This document shows, one piece after another, positions 44,485-53,309 of a DNA stretch of 64,000 bases. The notes below the pieces were generated by a model. It saw only the letters and a program-made list of their open reading frames with translations. It made no database searches and was not told the DNA's origin. The number at the start of each line of letters is the position of its first letter. Position 1 is the stretch's first letter. The stretch spans positions 113,958 to 177,957 of the forward strand of contig CALDUO010000070.1 in NCBI GenBank assembly GCA_937923745.1. Direction: 5' to 3'. Made by a program: the position numbers and the translations under genes. This DNA is from an uncultured Granulosicoccaceae bacterium. Lineage in GTDB: Bacteria; Pseudomonadota; Gammaproteobacteria; Granulosicoccales; Granulosicoccaceae.

Positions 44485-46122
44485 ATGACCACCCCCTGCA
44501 GTCACCCCACTACCCTGTTGACCGGCACAGCAACGTGCAGGAACACCCGCGAGAAACACCGGCACCACACACCGATGGCCGATAGGATATCGTCGCCTGC
44601 TCTCTCATCTTGGCGTCGCGCCAACCGCGGCGACGTGTCGGGCACTCGCCCGTCAATCGATTCGCGTTGGTGTCCGCCCTGCCTTCCTGTTCTCGTGGCT
44701 CTTTTATTTATCGCAGCGTTGCCCGACACCGCTGCTGCACATGCAGCTGATCGAGGCTATATCCTGCTACTGCCGACAACGCTGACGATTGTTGGTGGCA
44801 CGCTGGCCGTTATTCTGACCGTCGTGCTGTGTCTGTTTATAAAACGTCACAGACCCCTCAGCGACACTGTCAATAACACCGAACCTGCCGAAACACCGTT
44901 GACAGCACAGGTGCTCAGAAGCATCGGTGCGGTCATTTTATTGTGGTTGCTCGTCACTGGTTTTCGCGGTAACCCGGACCCATTGTCAAACCCGTTGCCA
45001 TTGACGGTGTGGACGCTGTGGTGGGTATTGCTCACCGCTGCGCATGCGATTTTCGGGCGCCTTTGGTATTGGATAGACCCGTTTGCCGGTATCGCGAGTG
45101 GTGTGCGGTTGGTAACCGGGCAACGCACCGGCAACCCCCGCGTCAATCTGACGCCTGCTGTAGGTTATCCGATCGCGGCATTGGGCCTTTTGGGGTTTGG
45201 CTGGTTTGAATTGGTCAGCCTGCAACCCGAAGACCCACCCACGCTGGCCATCGCCGTGCTGTGCTACACGGTGTTTAGCGTGAGCGGAAACCTGCTGTGT
45301 GGTGAGCACGCGTGGCGTCGGCATGGCGACGCATTCGCGGTGTTTTTTGATTTTATCGCAACACTGAAACCGTGGGTGTATCGCACACCGATAAACCAAT
45401 GTAATGATCCAGGCGATACACCCATTCACCAGCCCCGCAAGTTGGCACTTACTTGGCCCGCATCACAAGTGCTGTCGCAACCCGTACCACACTGGACAGC
45501 CTGTCTGGTTATTCTGGTAGCACTGTCGCTGGTATCGTTTGACGGCCTAAACAAAACCTTTTGGTGGCTCCATCTGCACGAGATCAACCCACTGGCGTTT
45601 GCCGGACGATCCAGCATGACCCTAATCAACAGTGTGGGGCTCGTGGTGTTTGCATCAGCACTGTTGTTGGCATTTTTGCTGACCCAGTGGTTCGCATGGC
45701 TAATCAGTGGCAGACAGACCACCCTTGCACACGGTGTTGCAGTTTTTGGCTTGTCGTTGCTACCCATTTCACTGGCCTATCATGTCGCACACTATTTAAC
45801 GCTGGCGCTGGTGAACGGACAGTACTGGCTCAAAGCACTGGCTGATCCGTTGGCAATGGGCTGGAACCTCACGGGTTTTGCCAACCATACCGTGACAACG
45901 TCGTTTTTGAGCAACCACCACGCAGTCGAGATCATCTGGTACCTGCAAACGACACTGATTGTCGTGGGCCATTGTCTTGCGGTGGTGGTTTCACACCAAA
46001 TGGCACTGACACTTTACGATAAACACAGAACCGCAATCATCGCGCAGTTGCCGCTGACCGTGCTGATGGTCTTTTTCACGGCGTTCGGGCTGTGGCTACT
46101 GTCGGCGCCTACCGGGCTATAG
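44485..46122 (+). CDS. polytopic membrane protein, fenitrothion-hydrolase-like family
   Basis: A 545-residue protein with about 11 membrane segments. Blocks such as LWWVLLTAAHAIFGRLWYWIDP, LGFGWFELVS and WRRHGDAFAVFFDFIATLKPW resemble a family of bacterial membrane proteins annotated after fenitrothion hydrolase. I recognise the family only loosely, and enzymatic activity is not implied. A hydrophobic leader with an Ala-rich cleavage-like site (PDTAAAHAADRG, about 80-92) suggests that the first 70 residues may not all be translated; ATG 44575 is an alternative start. It lies 56 bases upstream of a Liv-type binding-protein gene in the same direction and may belong to that transport operon. Confidence 0.6.
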   Translation: MTTPCSHPTTLLTGTATCRNTREKHRHHTPMADRISSPALSSWRRANRGDVSGTRPSIDSRWCPPCLPVLVALLFIAALPDTAAAHAADRGYILLLPTTLTIVGGTLAVILTVVLCLFIKRHRPLSDTVNNTEPAETPLTAQVLRSIGAVILLWLLVTGFRGNPDPLSNPLPLTVWTLWWVLLTAAHAIFGRLWYWIDPFAGIASGVRLVTGQRTGNPRVNLTPAVGYPIAALGLLGFGWFELVSLQPEDPPTLAIAVLCYTVFSVSGNLLCGEHAWRRHGDAFAVFFDFIATLKPWVYRTPINQCNDPGDTPIHQPRKLALTWPASQVLSQPVPHWTACLVILVALSLVSFDGLNKTFWWLHLHEINPLAFAGRSSMTLINSVGLVVFASALLLAFLLTQWFAWLISGRQTTLAHGVAVFGLSLLPISLAYHVAHYLTLALVNGQYWLKALADPLAMGWNLTGFANHTVTTSFLSNHHAVEIIWYLQTTLIVVGHCLAVVVSHQMALTLYDKHRTAIIAQLPLTVLMVFFTAFGLWLLSAPTGL

Positions 46123-46178
46123 CCAGATTCTGGACTGTGGTATATTTCCGTGACCCCTGACCGCCACCGGAGCTTGCC

Positions 46179-47516
46179 ATGAGTCGTGACAGTAAACGTG
46201 ATAACCATCGTGACACCAGTTTGGATCTGAACCGACAACCCGTCGACGTGAAACGCCGAAAACTGCTCACAGGCCTCGGTCTTACTGCTGGCGCCGTAGC
46301 GGGCTCGCAGCTACTGCCGGTCACCGGCAGGTACGTGCAGGCTGCATCCTCGGAACCCATCCGCATTGGCTTTCAGGCCCACCGTACCGGCATTGGCGCG
46401 TCGTACGGACGCTGGTATGAAAGAACCACCATCGCTGCCGCAGCCCGTATCAATGACATGGGCGGCATTAACGGACGTCCGGTAGAAATCATTGTTGAGG
46501 ACGACGGCACCGATCCGAAGCGCGGTGCAGAAGTTATTGAAAAATTTGCCACCAAACACAAAACTGACGTCGCCTACGGCACCTTGTTCTCACATGTCGT
46601 GATCGGTTCTGCCCCACGCGCCGGCGAACTCAAAATGCCCTACTTTGTGGTCAGTGAAGGGCACCATGTGGCATCCGGTATGCTCAACCGTTATGTCCTC
46701 CAGCCAGGCATCACCGATGTCAAATCGCAGGTTATTGCCATGGCTCCGTGGATAGGCGATAACCTCGGCAAAAAAGTCACCATGATTTACCCTGACTTCG
46801 CGTTTGGCCATGACCACCGCGACAACTTCAGCGAAGCCATCAAAGCCCAGGGTGGCGAGGTCATTGAGAAAATTGCCATTCCGCCCACCGAAACCTCTTT
46901 CTTTAAATATTTCCCCAAAATACCCCGTGAAACCGAAGTGGTCTACCACGTCATGGTCGGACCGGCTGTACTGACGTTCGTCAAAGAAATGGGTGAGTTC
47001 TTTGGCGCCAACCGACCGGAAATTTTCGGATTCATTGACTCCCTCGAAGCTGTCGATATGAACAGCCCGGGTCTGGAGGCGCTGGATGGTACCTACTTCT
47101 GGGAAGCCATGCCCCGTTATGCGACCGGCGATGAGCATGATGCTTTTTACCGTGCACATGTTGGCGTTAACGAGACCGGTGCAAGCACGACAGACGCGAA
47201 AGACGTGTCCACCTATTCACACATGTTTGGCTGTTGGGAAACCCTGAATATTATCAAGCGTGGCATGGAGGCCTGCAATTACCAGGGCCCTGATGACCGG
47301 GCGAGCCTGATCGAAGCGGTTGAATCATTTGAAACCTTCGAAAAAAGCGACAACCATCCGCAGGGTGACAAAGTGTTCAATGGCAAAACCCACCAGGCGT
47401 TTGGCGCACAGCATATCTCGCAACTCAACGAAGGTAAGCTCGAAGTGGTACACACTACATCCATAGAAGATGGCATGTACGAGGACGAAGTCGACTACAC
47501 GACACAGTCGCTTTAA
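46179..47516 (+). CDS. Tat-exported ABC substrate-binding protein, Liv type
   Basis: The periplasmic binding protein of a branched-chain-amino-acid/amide-type importer, with a Peripla_BP_6 fold. The N terminus has a twin-arginine signal (KRRKLLTGLGLTAGAVAG) after a 25-residue polar extension, so the folded protein is exported by Tat. The mature part opens with EPIRIGFQAHRTGIGASYG and has the usual NDMGGINGRPVEIIVEDDGTDP block. GGAG precedes the ATG. The ligand cannot be read; family members bind Leu/Ile/Val, amides, urea and others. The permease and ATPase genes follow directly. Confidence 0.9.
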   Translation: MSRDSKRDNHRDTSLDLNRQPVDVKRRKLLTGLGLTAGAVAGSQLLPVTGRYVQAASSEPIRIGFQAHRTGIGASYGRWYERTTIAAAARINDMGGINGRPVEIIVEDDGTDPKRGAEVIEKFATKHKTDVAYGTLFSHVVIGSAPRAGELKMPYFVVSEGHHVASGMLNRYVLQPGITDVKSQVIAMAPWIGDNLGKKVTMIYPDFAFGHDHRDNFSEAIKAQGGEVIEKIAIPPTETSFFKYFPKIPRETEVVYHVMVGPAVLTFVKEMGEFFGANRPEIFGFIDSLEAVDMNSPGLEALDGTYFWEAMPRYATGDEHDAFYRAHVGVNETGASTTDAKDVSTYSHMFGCWETLNIIKRGMEACNYQGPDDRASLIEAVESFETFEKSDNHPQGDKVFNGKTHQAFGAQHISQLNEGKLEVVHTTSIEDGMYEDEVDYTTQSL

Positions 47517-47587
47517 CCCTTAATCTCCTGTTCACAGACGACGCCCAATCGCTGGCGTCGTTCTGATCACGCGGCTCCCCCGACTTT

Positions 47588-48481
47588 ATGGACTTCTGGC
47601 CTTACTTACTTTTGGCGTCACTTGAAGGTGCGGTCATGGCTGCGGTGTTGGCACTGACCGCATTGGGACTGTCATTGGTGTTTGGCGTGATGCGGGTTGT
47701 TAACGTGGCGCATGGAGAGTTTTTTATGCTCGGCGCAGTACTGGCCTGGTGGTTCAGTTCGGTCAGTACCCAGTGGTTCGGTATCAGCCCGGCACTCGCG
47801 TTTACTGTTGCCTTTATTATGAGTCCACTGGTCACCGCTGCAGTGGCGCTTGTGGCAGACCGTTTGGTGCTCAAACGCCTGAACTATCAACCGGAAGCCA
47901 CCATTGTCGCCACCATCGGTATTTTATATATCATCCAGCAACTGGCACTGACGTTTTATGGTCCAGATGCCCGCCCGGTCGTCGCACCGTTTTCATACCG
48001 GGTGCAGTTACCGTGGTTTGGGTACTCCGGGTATAAACTCTTTGTCATTGCCGCAGCGGTTTTCCTGTTGGGTCTCGTCTGGTTTTTATTATCACGCACA
48101 CGTGCCGGTCTTTTAATGCGCGCGACACAACAGGACTATGAGACCGCTCAAGCATTCGGCATTCCGGTATCGCGTGTGTATGCCGGTGTTTTTGCGTTCG
48201 GTGCAATGCTCGCTGCGATGGCAGCCGTTCTGATCGTACCGATACAACAAGCGCATTACCTGATGGGCCTTGACCCTCTGCTGCTCTCGTTTATTGTCGT
48301 CATTATCGGCGGACTTGGCAGTCTTCGCGGAACACTCATCGCAGCACTGCTCATTGGTATGAGCGACGGCATTATCTCGGTATTTTTCTCACCGACGCTG
48401 GCTAAGATTCTGGCGACAACTCTGGTAGCCATGGTCCTGGTTTTTCGGCCTCAGGGTCTGTTTGGTGACAGGCCACAATGA
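47588..48481 (+). CDS. ABC permease, LivH type
   Basis: A 297-residue inner-membrane permease with about 8 helices. ALTALGLSLVFGVMRVVNVAHGEFFMLGA at the start and FIVVIIGGLGSLRGTLIAALLIG near the end are diagnostic of LivH/UrtB permeases. It overlaps the next permease by 4 bases (ATGA). Confidence 0.93.
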   Translation: MDFWPYLLLASLEGAVMAAVLALTALGLSLVFGVMRVVNVAHGEFFMLGAVLAWWFSSVSTQWFGISPALAFTVAFIMSPLVTAAVALVADRLVLKRLNYQPEATIVATIGILYIIQQLALTFYGPDARPVVAPFSYRVQLPWFGYSGYKLFVIAAAVFLLGLVWFLLSRTRAGLLMRATQQDYETAQAFGIPVSRVYAGVFAFGAMLAAMAAVLIVPIQQAHYLMGLDPLLLSFIVVIIGGLGSLRGTLIAALLIGMSDGIISVFFSPTLAKILATTLVAMVLVFRPQGLFGDRPQ

Positions 48482-49452
48482 CTCTATCCGCGCTTATGCC
48501 TGTCCTGGATCGTTACTTCTGGCTGCACATAGCAGTCATTGCCGCGCTATTGTCGTTACTGTTTGTGTTGCCGGAGTATCACAGCGGCATCATGGCCAGA
48601 GTGATGGTGCTGGTGGTATACGCGTTGGGTTATAACTTGCTGTTCGGTTACACCGGACTTTTGAGCCTTGGTCACGCCCTGTATTTTAGCGCTGGCATGT
48701 ACGGTGCCGGGCTGGCGATACGGTGGCTGGACTGGTCGTTGTTTCCCGCGTTTTTTAGTGGCATTGTCGCCGCCACGTTAGTCGCCCTTGTGATCGGGTC
48801 GCTGGCGCTGCGTACCATTGGTGTTGCGTTTATGATCGTAACAATGATGTTCGCGCAAACCGGCTACTTACTGATCCTGTATTTTAATGAATACACACGC
48901 GGCGACGAAGGGTTTGTGATAGGACAGGCAGCCCGACTCATTGAATGGGGCAGCATCACCGTCGATTTATCGGCACCTGACAACCGTTATCTTGCTGCAT
49001 GGTTGGTGCTCAGCCTCTGTCTGTTAGTAAAACTGATACTGGTACGCTCACCGACAGGGCGTGTCTGGATTGGTTTACGCGAAAATGAAGAACGGGCACG
49101 ACTGCTCGGCTTTAATCCCTATCGGTATAAACTTTCGGCCTTCGTGATATCGGGTATCTATGCCGGTATTGCCGGTGCACTGTATGCCATTTTGTTCGGG
49201 TATGCCGGTGCAACATTTGCGAGCATTCAATATTCCATTTTACCCTTGTTATGGGTATTGCTCGGTGGTGCCGGGGTGGTGCTTGGACCTGTGTTTGGCA
49301 CCGTTGTGATGTTTTATCTGGTTGATTACCTCAGCGAACAAACGTCCGCTTACATGCTGTTTGTTGGCGTGGTCCTGGTGGTGCTGGTACTGGTAGCACC
49401 ACGCGGCATTCTAGGCAGTCTGCGTCGTCGACTGCTCCACGGACTCCCCTGA
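48478..49452 (+). CDS. ABC permease, LivM type
   Basis: A 324-residue partner permease. The signatures are YNLLFGYTGLLSLGHALYFSAGMYGAG near residue 50, and the cytosolic coupling loop RENEERARLLGFNPYRYKLSAFVISG near 200. It is two bases upstream of the LivG-type ATPase gene. Confidence 0.93.
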   Translation: MTLSALMPVLDRYFWLHIAVIAALLSLLFVLPEYHSGIMARVMVLVVYALGYNLLFGYTGLLSLGHALYFSAGMYGAGLAIRWLDWSLFPAFFSGIVAATLVALVIGSLALRTIGVAFMIVTMMFAQTGYLLILYFNEYTRGDEGFVIGQAARLIEWGSITVDLSAPDNRYLAAWLVLSLCLLVKLILVRSPTGRVWIGLRENEERARLLGFNPYRYKLSAFVISGIYAGIAGALYAILFGYAGATFASIQYSILPLLWVLLGGAGVVLGPVFGTVVMFYLVDYLSEQTSAYMLFVGVVLVVLVLVAPRGILGSLRRRLLHGLP

Positions 49453-49454
49453 CC

Positions 49455-50186
49455 ATGAGCCTGCTACAAACACAGAATCTGTCGTGCCATTTTGGTGGTA
49501 TCAAAGCGGTCGATGCTGTTAATTTCACGTTAAATGCCGGTGAAATCAGAGCAATCATCGGTCCGAACGGCGCAGGTAAATCAACGTTTGTCAGCATGTT
49601 GTGCGGCAGACAGCGACCCACCGACGGACGCATTTTACTCAAATCGACTGACATCACCGATGTCAGCGCCGATAAACGCACCGCGCTCGGCATTGCCTAC
49701 ACCTTTCAGATCACCAGTGTTTTTAGCCAGCTGAACTGTTACGACAACGTCGAGCTTGCTGTACAGGGTCGGTTGATGCGTCAGTCAGGTTCTCGCATGA
49801 CTCGTCAGCGACTGCGAGAAGAGACCTGTCATCAACTCGAACGGGTGGGACTGGCAGACTATGAAGCAACGCTCGCCACGCATTTGAGTTACGGGCACCA
49901 GCGTTTGTTGGAACTGGCGATGGGGCTCAGCCTTGATCCTGAAATTCTTATGCTCGACGAACCCACTCAGGGTTTTGCAGAAAGTGAAATTGACCAGTTT
50001 GGTATCTTGATTAAACAGATTGCAGAGGATGCAACGGTGTTGTTGATTGAGCACAACATGAACGTGGTTATGTCACTGGCAGACAGCATCACCGTGCTCG
50101 ACCAAGGCAGAATTCTGGCCGAAGGAACTCCGCAGGATATCGCTTCAAATGCAGCCGTTCAGACGGCTTATCTCGGCACTGACTGA
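49455..50186 (+). CDS. ABC ATPase, LivG type
   Basis: A 243-residue ATPase. Walker A GPNGAGKST is at 36-44 and Walker B ILMLDEPTQGF near 160; the signature region reads LSYGHQRLLELAMGL, the LSYG variant usual in LivG/UrtD. The TFQITSVFSQLNCYDNV Q-loop is also typical. Confidence 0.94.
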   Translation: MSLLQTQNLSCHFGGIKAVDAVNFTLNAGEIRAIIGPNGAGKSTFVSMLCGRQRPTDGRILLKSTDITDVSADKRTALGIAYTFQITSVFSQLNCYDNVELAVQGRLMRQSGSRMTRQRLREETCHQLERVGLADYEATLATHLSYGHQRLLELAMGLSLDPEILMLDEPTQGFAESEIDQFGILIKQIAEDATVLLIEHNMNVVMSLADSITVLDQGRILAEGTPQDIASNAAVQTAYLGTD

Positions 50187-50198
50187 GCGAATGCCACT

Positions 50199-50930
50199 AT
50201 GCTGCTAATCAATCGGATCAACAGTTTTTATGACGATGTGCAGGTGCTGCGCGACCTGAGCCTCGACGTGCACGAAGGTGAGGTACTGTGTTTGCTCGGG
50301 CGCAATGGTGCCGGTAAAACCACCACACTGAAATCCATTATGGGTATCGTACCGCCACGCAGTGGCGAAATCATGCTCGACGATACCGCGCTACATTTAT
50401 TGCCGCCCCATGAAATTGCAGGTCAACGTGTCGGTTATGTACCGCAGGGGCGCAGACTCTTCCCGCAACTGACAGTGGCAGAAAATTTAAAGATCGGTGA
50501 CTATGCCCGTCACACCGCTGACTCACAGCGAGAACGCGTGCTGTCTTTATTTCCGGTGCTCAAAGCCAGACTCAAACAAAAAGCCGGTACCTTAAGTGGC
50601 GGTGAGCAACAAATGCTGGCCACGGGTCGTGCACTCAGCGTCGACCCTGTGTTGCTGTTAATGGATGAACCAACCGAGGGCTTACAACCTTCTATGATTC
50701 AACTGATTCGTGATGTGATTATTGGTTTAAAAAAAGAAGGTGTGACCACGATCGTTGTCGAGCAACGGGTCGACGCCGTGCTGCAAATCGCTGACCGGGT
50801 TGCCTTCGTTGAGAACGGCACCGTGCCAATGGTGGTCAATGCATCCGAACTTGCCGATAGCGATGCGTTAATCAACCGTTACGTCGGTGTCTCGCATCAA
50901 CCACTTGCCCACGGCGACCCACCTTCGTAA
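50199..50930 (+). CDS. ABC ATPase, LivF type
   Basis: A 243-residue ATPase. GRNGAGKTTTLKSIMG (Walker A), VPQGRRLFPQLTVAENL (Q-loop), LSGGEQQMLATGRAL (signature) and LLLMDEPTEGLQPSM (Walker B) identify LivF/UrtE. It completes a five-gene importer set with the binding protein, two permeases and LivG-type ATPase. Confidence 0.94.
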   Translation: MLLINRINSFYDDVQVLRDLSLDVHEGEVLCLLGRNGAGKTTTLKSIMGIVPPRSGEIMLDDTALHLLPPHEIAGQRVGYVPQGRRLFPQLTVAENLKIGDYARHTADSQRERVLSLFPVLKARLKQKAGTLSGGEQQMLATGRALSVDPVLLLMDEPTEGLQPSMIQLIRDVIIGLKKEGVTTIVVEQRVDAVLQIADRVAFVENGTVPMVVNASELADSDALINRYVGVSHQPLAHGDPPS

Positions 50931-50986
50931 ATAAAATCCAAGCCGCAAGGCCTTCTGTCAACGCCGCCACCGGAGAGACGATACCG

Positions 50987-51595
50987 ATGAAAACCACTGC
51001 CTCTGATGCCCTCATTGTTATTGATGTTCAGAACGATTTTTGTCCGGGCGGTGCGCTCGCTGTCAACGAAGGTGATGCCGTTGTGCCTTACATCAATGAT
51101 ATCAGCGCTCACTTTGATACTGTCGTGTTGACACAGGACTGGCATCCAGCGGGACACAGCAGTTTTGCATCCAGCCATCACGGTCTCGACCCGTTCGCGA
51201 GTATAGACATGGACTACGGGCCACAAACGTTATGGCCTGATCACTGTATTCAGGCCAGTACCGGCGCTGAATTTCATCGTGATCTCAACACTACCGGCGC
51301 GCAACTGGTGATTCGTAAGGGCTTCAGAGCGTCAATTGATTCTTACTCAGCTTTTTTCGAAAACGACCACACAACCTCCACGGGTTTAACAGGTTATCTT
51401 CGCGAACGCGGTATTCAACGTGTCTTTTGCGTGGGCCTGGCCACCGATTACTGTGTCCGTTTTTCAGCTGAAGATGCGGTAGCACAGGGTTTTGATACCA
51501 CCGTGTTACTCGACGGCTGTCGTGGTATCGATCTTGACGGCTCTGTCGATGCTGCCATTACCAGCATGCGCGGTACAGGCGTGATCATCAGTTAA
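50987..51595 (+). CDS. pncA: nicotinamidase
   Basis: Hydrolyses nicotinamide to nicotinate and ammonia for NAD salvage. It has 202 residues. The catalytic triad is D13 (IDVQNDF), K111 (IRKGF) and C156 (ATDYCV); metal ligands are D51, H53 and H57 in the DWHPAGH segment. GGAGAG lies 10 bases upstream of the ATG, 56 bases after the importer, so co-expression with the Liv-type transporter is likely. That hints at an amide or nicotinamide-like ligand, but this is inference. Related isochorismatase-fold amidases are the alternative. Confidence 0.92.
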   Translation: MKTTASDALIVIDVQNDFCPGGALAVNEGDAVVPYINDISAHFDTVVLTQDWHPAGHSSFASSHHGLDPFASIDMDYGPQTLWPDHCIQASTGAEFHRDLNTTGAQLVIRKGFRASIDSYSAFFENDHTTSTGLTGYLRERGIQRVFCVGLATDYCVRFSAEDAVAQGFDTTVLLDGCRGIDLDGSVDAAITSMRGTGVIIS

Positions 51596-51605
51596 CCCGC
51601 GTTTT

Positions 51606-51629
51606 GGTCACGGTTCTGGTCACGGTTTT
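51606..51629. repeat. 12-bp tandem repeat upstream of the GMC gene
   Basis: ggtcacggttct (51606) and ggtcacggtttt (51618) are followed by a decayed third copy. They lie between pncA and the GMC dehydrogenase gene, close to the latter's ribosome site. Confidence 0.7.
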
Positions 51630-51650
51630 GGCCACCCGACAGGGTTGATC

Positions 51651-53309
51651 ATGCAACGATCACACAGCTATGACTACATCATAATCGGTGCAGGGTCTGC
51701 CGGTTGCGTACTCGCCAATGAACTCGGTGCAAATCCGGCACACAAGGTTCTCGTGCTCGAAGCCGGACCGGTTGATCGGCATTTACTGATACACATGCCG
51801 GCTGGTGTTTATCACACCTGGCGTAATCCCGCCCTGAACTGGAACTACACAACCAACGGTGAGGCGGCGCTGCAACAACGCAACATCGACATGCCGCGCG
51901 GTAAGGTCGCCGGAGGATCCTCGTCGATAAACTCGATGGTATACATGCGCGGTCACCCACTCGACTACGATCGGTGGGCATCCGAACACGGACTCACCCA
52001 CTGGCGCTACGCCGACTGCCTGCCGTATTTTAAAGCCTGCGAACACTACGCATCCGGTGGTGATACTTGGCGCGGCGACAGCGGACGCCTCGGCGTGTGT
52101 CGTGGCAGCTTTGATAACCCGTTATACGATGCATTTCTCAGCGCCGGTGAAAGCGCAGGCCAGGGACACTCATCGGATTTAAACGGGTATAACCCGGAGG
52201 GAGTCGCGCGTTTTGATGCCACCAAACGTCATGGGCGACGTTGCAGCGCAGCGGTTGCACACTTGAAACCGGCACTCAAACGCGGCAATGTCACCTTGCT
52301 GTCACACGCGCAAGCGCAGCAGATTGTGTTTGCTGGCGACACGGCGACTGGCGTTAAATACCAGCATGCGGGCCAGCAGAAAACAGCACTGGCCTCACAG
52401 GAAGTGCTGTTGTGTGGTGGCGCAATCAATTCACCGCAACTCCTGATGGTCTCGGGCATTGGCGATGCCAATCATCTTCGCAAGCAAGGTATCACCGCTC
52501 GCGTTCACCTGCCTGACGTCGGACAACATCTGCAGGATCACGCGAGCGTCATTGTCGAATATGAAAGTCTGAAGCAGTATCCGGTACATCGGGTTGACCG
52601 ACCGTTACACAAAGCGGCAGCTGGCCTGCAGTGGGTTTTCACCCGCGATGGTATCGCGGCGTCCAACATTTGGGAGGCCGGTGGTTTAATTCGCGGCAAC
52701 GACGACGTACCCTACCCTAACATTCAGTATCATTTTGGCCCGGTCGGCGTTGCTTACTCCGGTAATACTATTTCATTAAGTCAGGCCTTCTCAATTCATG
52801 TAGACCAGTTAAGGCCACACAGTCGCGGCGAAGTAACGCTGAACGGCCCGACAATCGATACGCCACCGAGCATTACCGGCAACTATCTCACGCGGCAACA
52901 CGATATGAACGAAATGGTGGAAGGCATACTAAAAGTGCGCGAGCTGGTCAGTCAATCGGCCTTTGATGGTTTACGCGGACGTGAACTCGCGCCGGGCCCT
53001 GATATCACCAGCCAGGCTGATCTGATCAATTGGATACAACGCGTTGCCGGTACTGATTTTCACCCGTGTGGCACCTGTCGCATGGGTGTGGGGTCCAATT
53101 CAGTTGTTGACACACATTTTCGTGTGCATGGCTGTCAACACCTGCGCGTCATTGATGCCTCAGTCATCCCGCAAATTCCGAGTGGCAATCTGAATGCACC
53201 GGTGCAAATGATCGCGTCCAGAGCAGCTGCCACTATCAGCGGCGCTGAACCACTACCGCCACAATTCGCGCACTTTGCGTTTCAATCCGAAAACCAACAG
53301 CATCAATAA
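51651..53309 (+). CDS. GMC-family FAD oxidoreductase (choline dehydrogenase-like)
   Basis: A flavoprotein oxidising a primary alcohol, closest in layout to choline dehydrogenase and other GMC alcohol dehydrogenases. It has 552 residues from ATG 51651 (AGGG upstream). The FAD site IIGAGSAGCVLANEL is at about 11-25, with PRGKVAGGSSSINSMVYMRG (GMC signature 1) near 82-101 and GGAINSPQLLMVSGIG (signature 2) near 260. HPCGTCRMG and SGNLNAPVQMIASRAA supply the C-terminal active site. Choline oxidation would link it to the betaine-type enzymes further right, but the substrate is not proven. Its last 57 bases overlap the convergent gene. Confidence 0.88.
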   Translation: MQRSHSYDYIIIGAGSAGCVLANELGANPAHKVLVLEAGPVDRHLLIHMPAGVYHTWRNPALNWNYTTNGEAALQQRNIDMPRGKVAGGSSSINSMVYMRGHPLDYDRWASEHGLTHWRYADCLPYFKACEHYASGGDTWRGDSGRLGVCRGSFDNPLYDAFLSAGESAGQGHSSDLNGYNPEGVARFDATKRHGRRCSAAVAHLKPALKRGNVTLLSHAQAQQIVFAGDTATGVKYQHAGQQKTALASQEVLLCGGAINSPQLLMVSGIGDANHLRKQGITARVHLPDVGQHLQDHASVIVEYESLKQYPVHRVDRPLHKAAAGLQWVFTRDGIAASNIWEAGGLIRGNDDVPYPNIQYHFGPVGVAYSGNTISLSQAFSIHVDQLRPHSRGEVTLNGPTIDTPPSITGNYLTRQHDMNEMVEGILKVRELVSQSAFDGLRGRELAPGPDITSQADLINWIQRVAGTDFHPCGTCRMGVGSNSVVDTHFRVHGCQHLRVIDASVIPQIPSGNLNAPVQMIASRAAATISGAEPLPPQFAHFAFQSENQQHQ

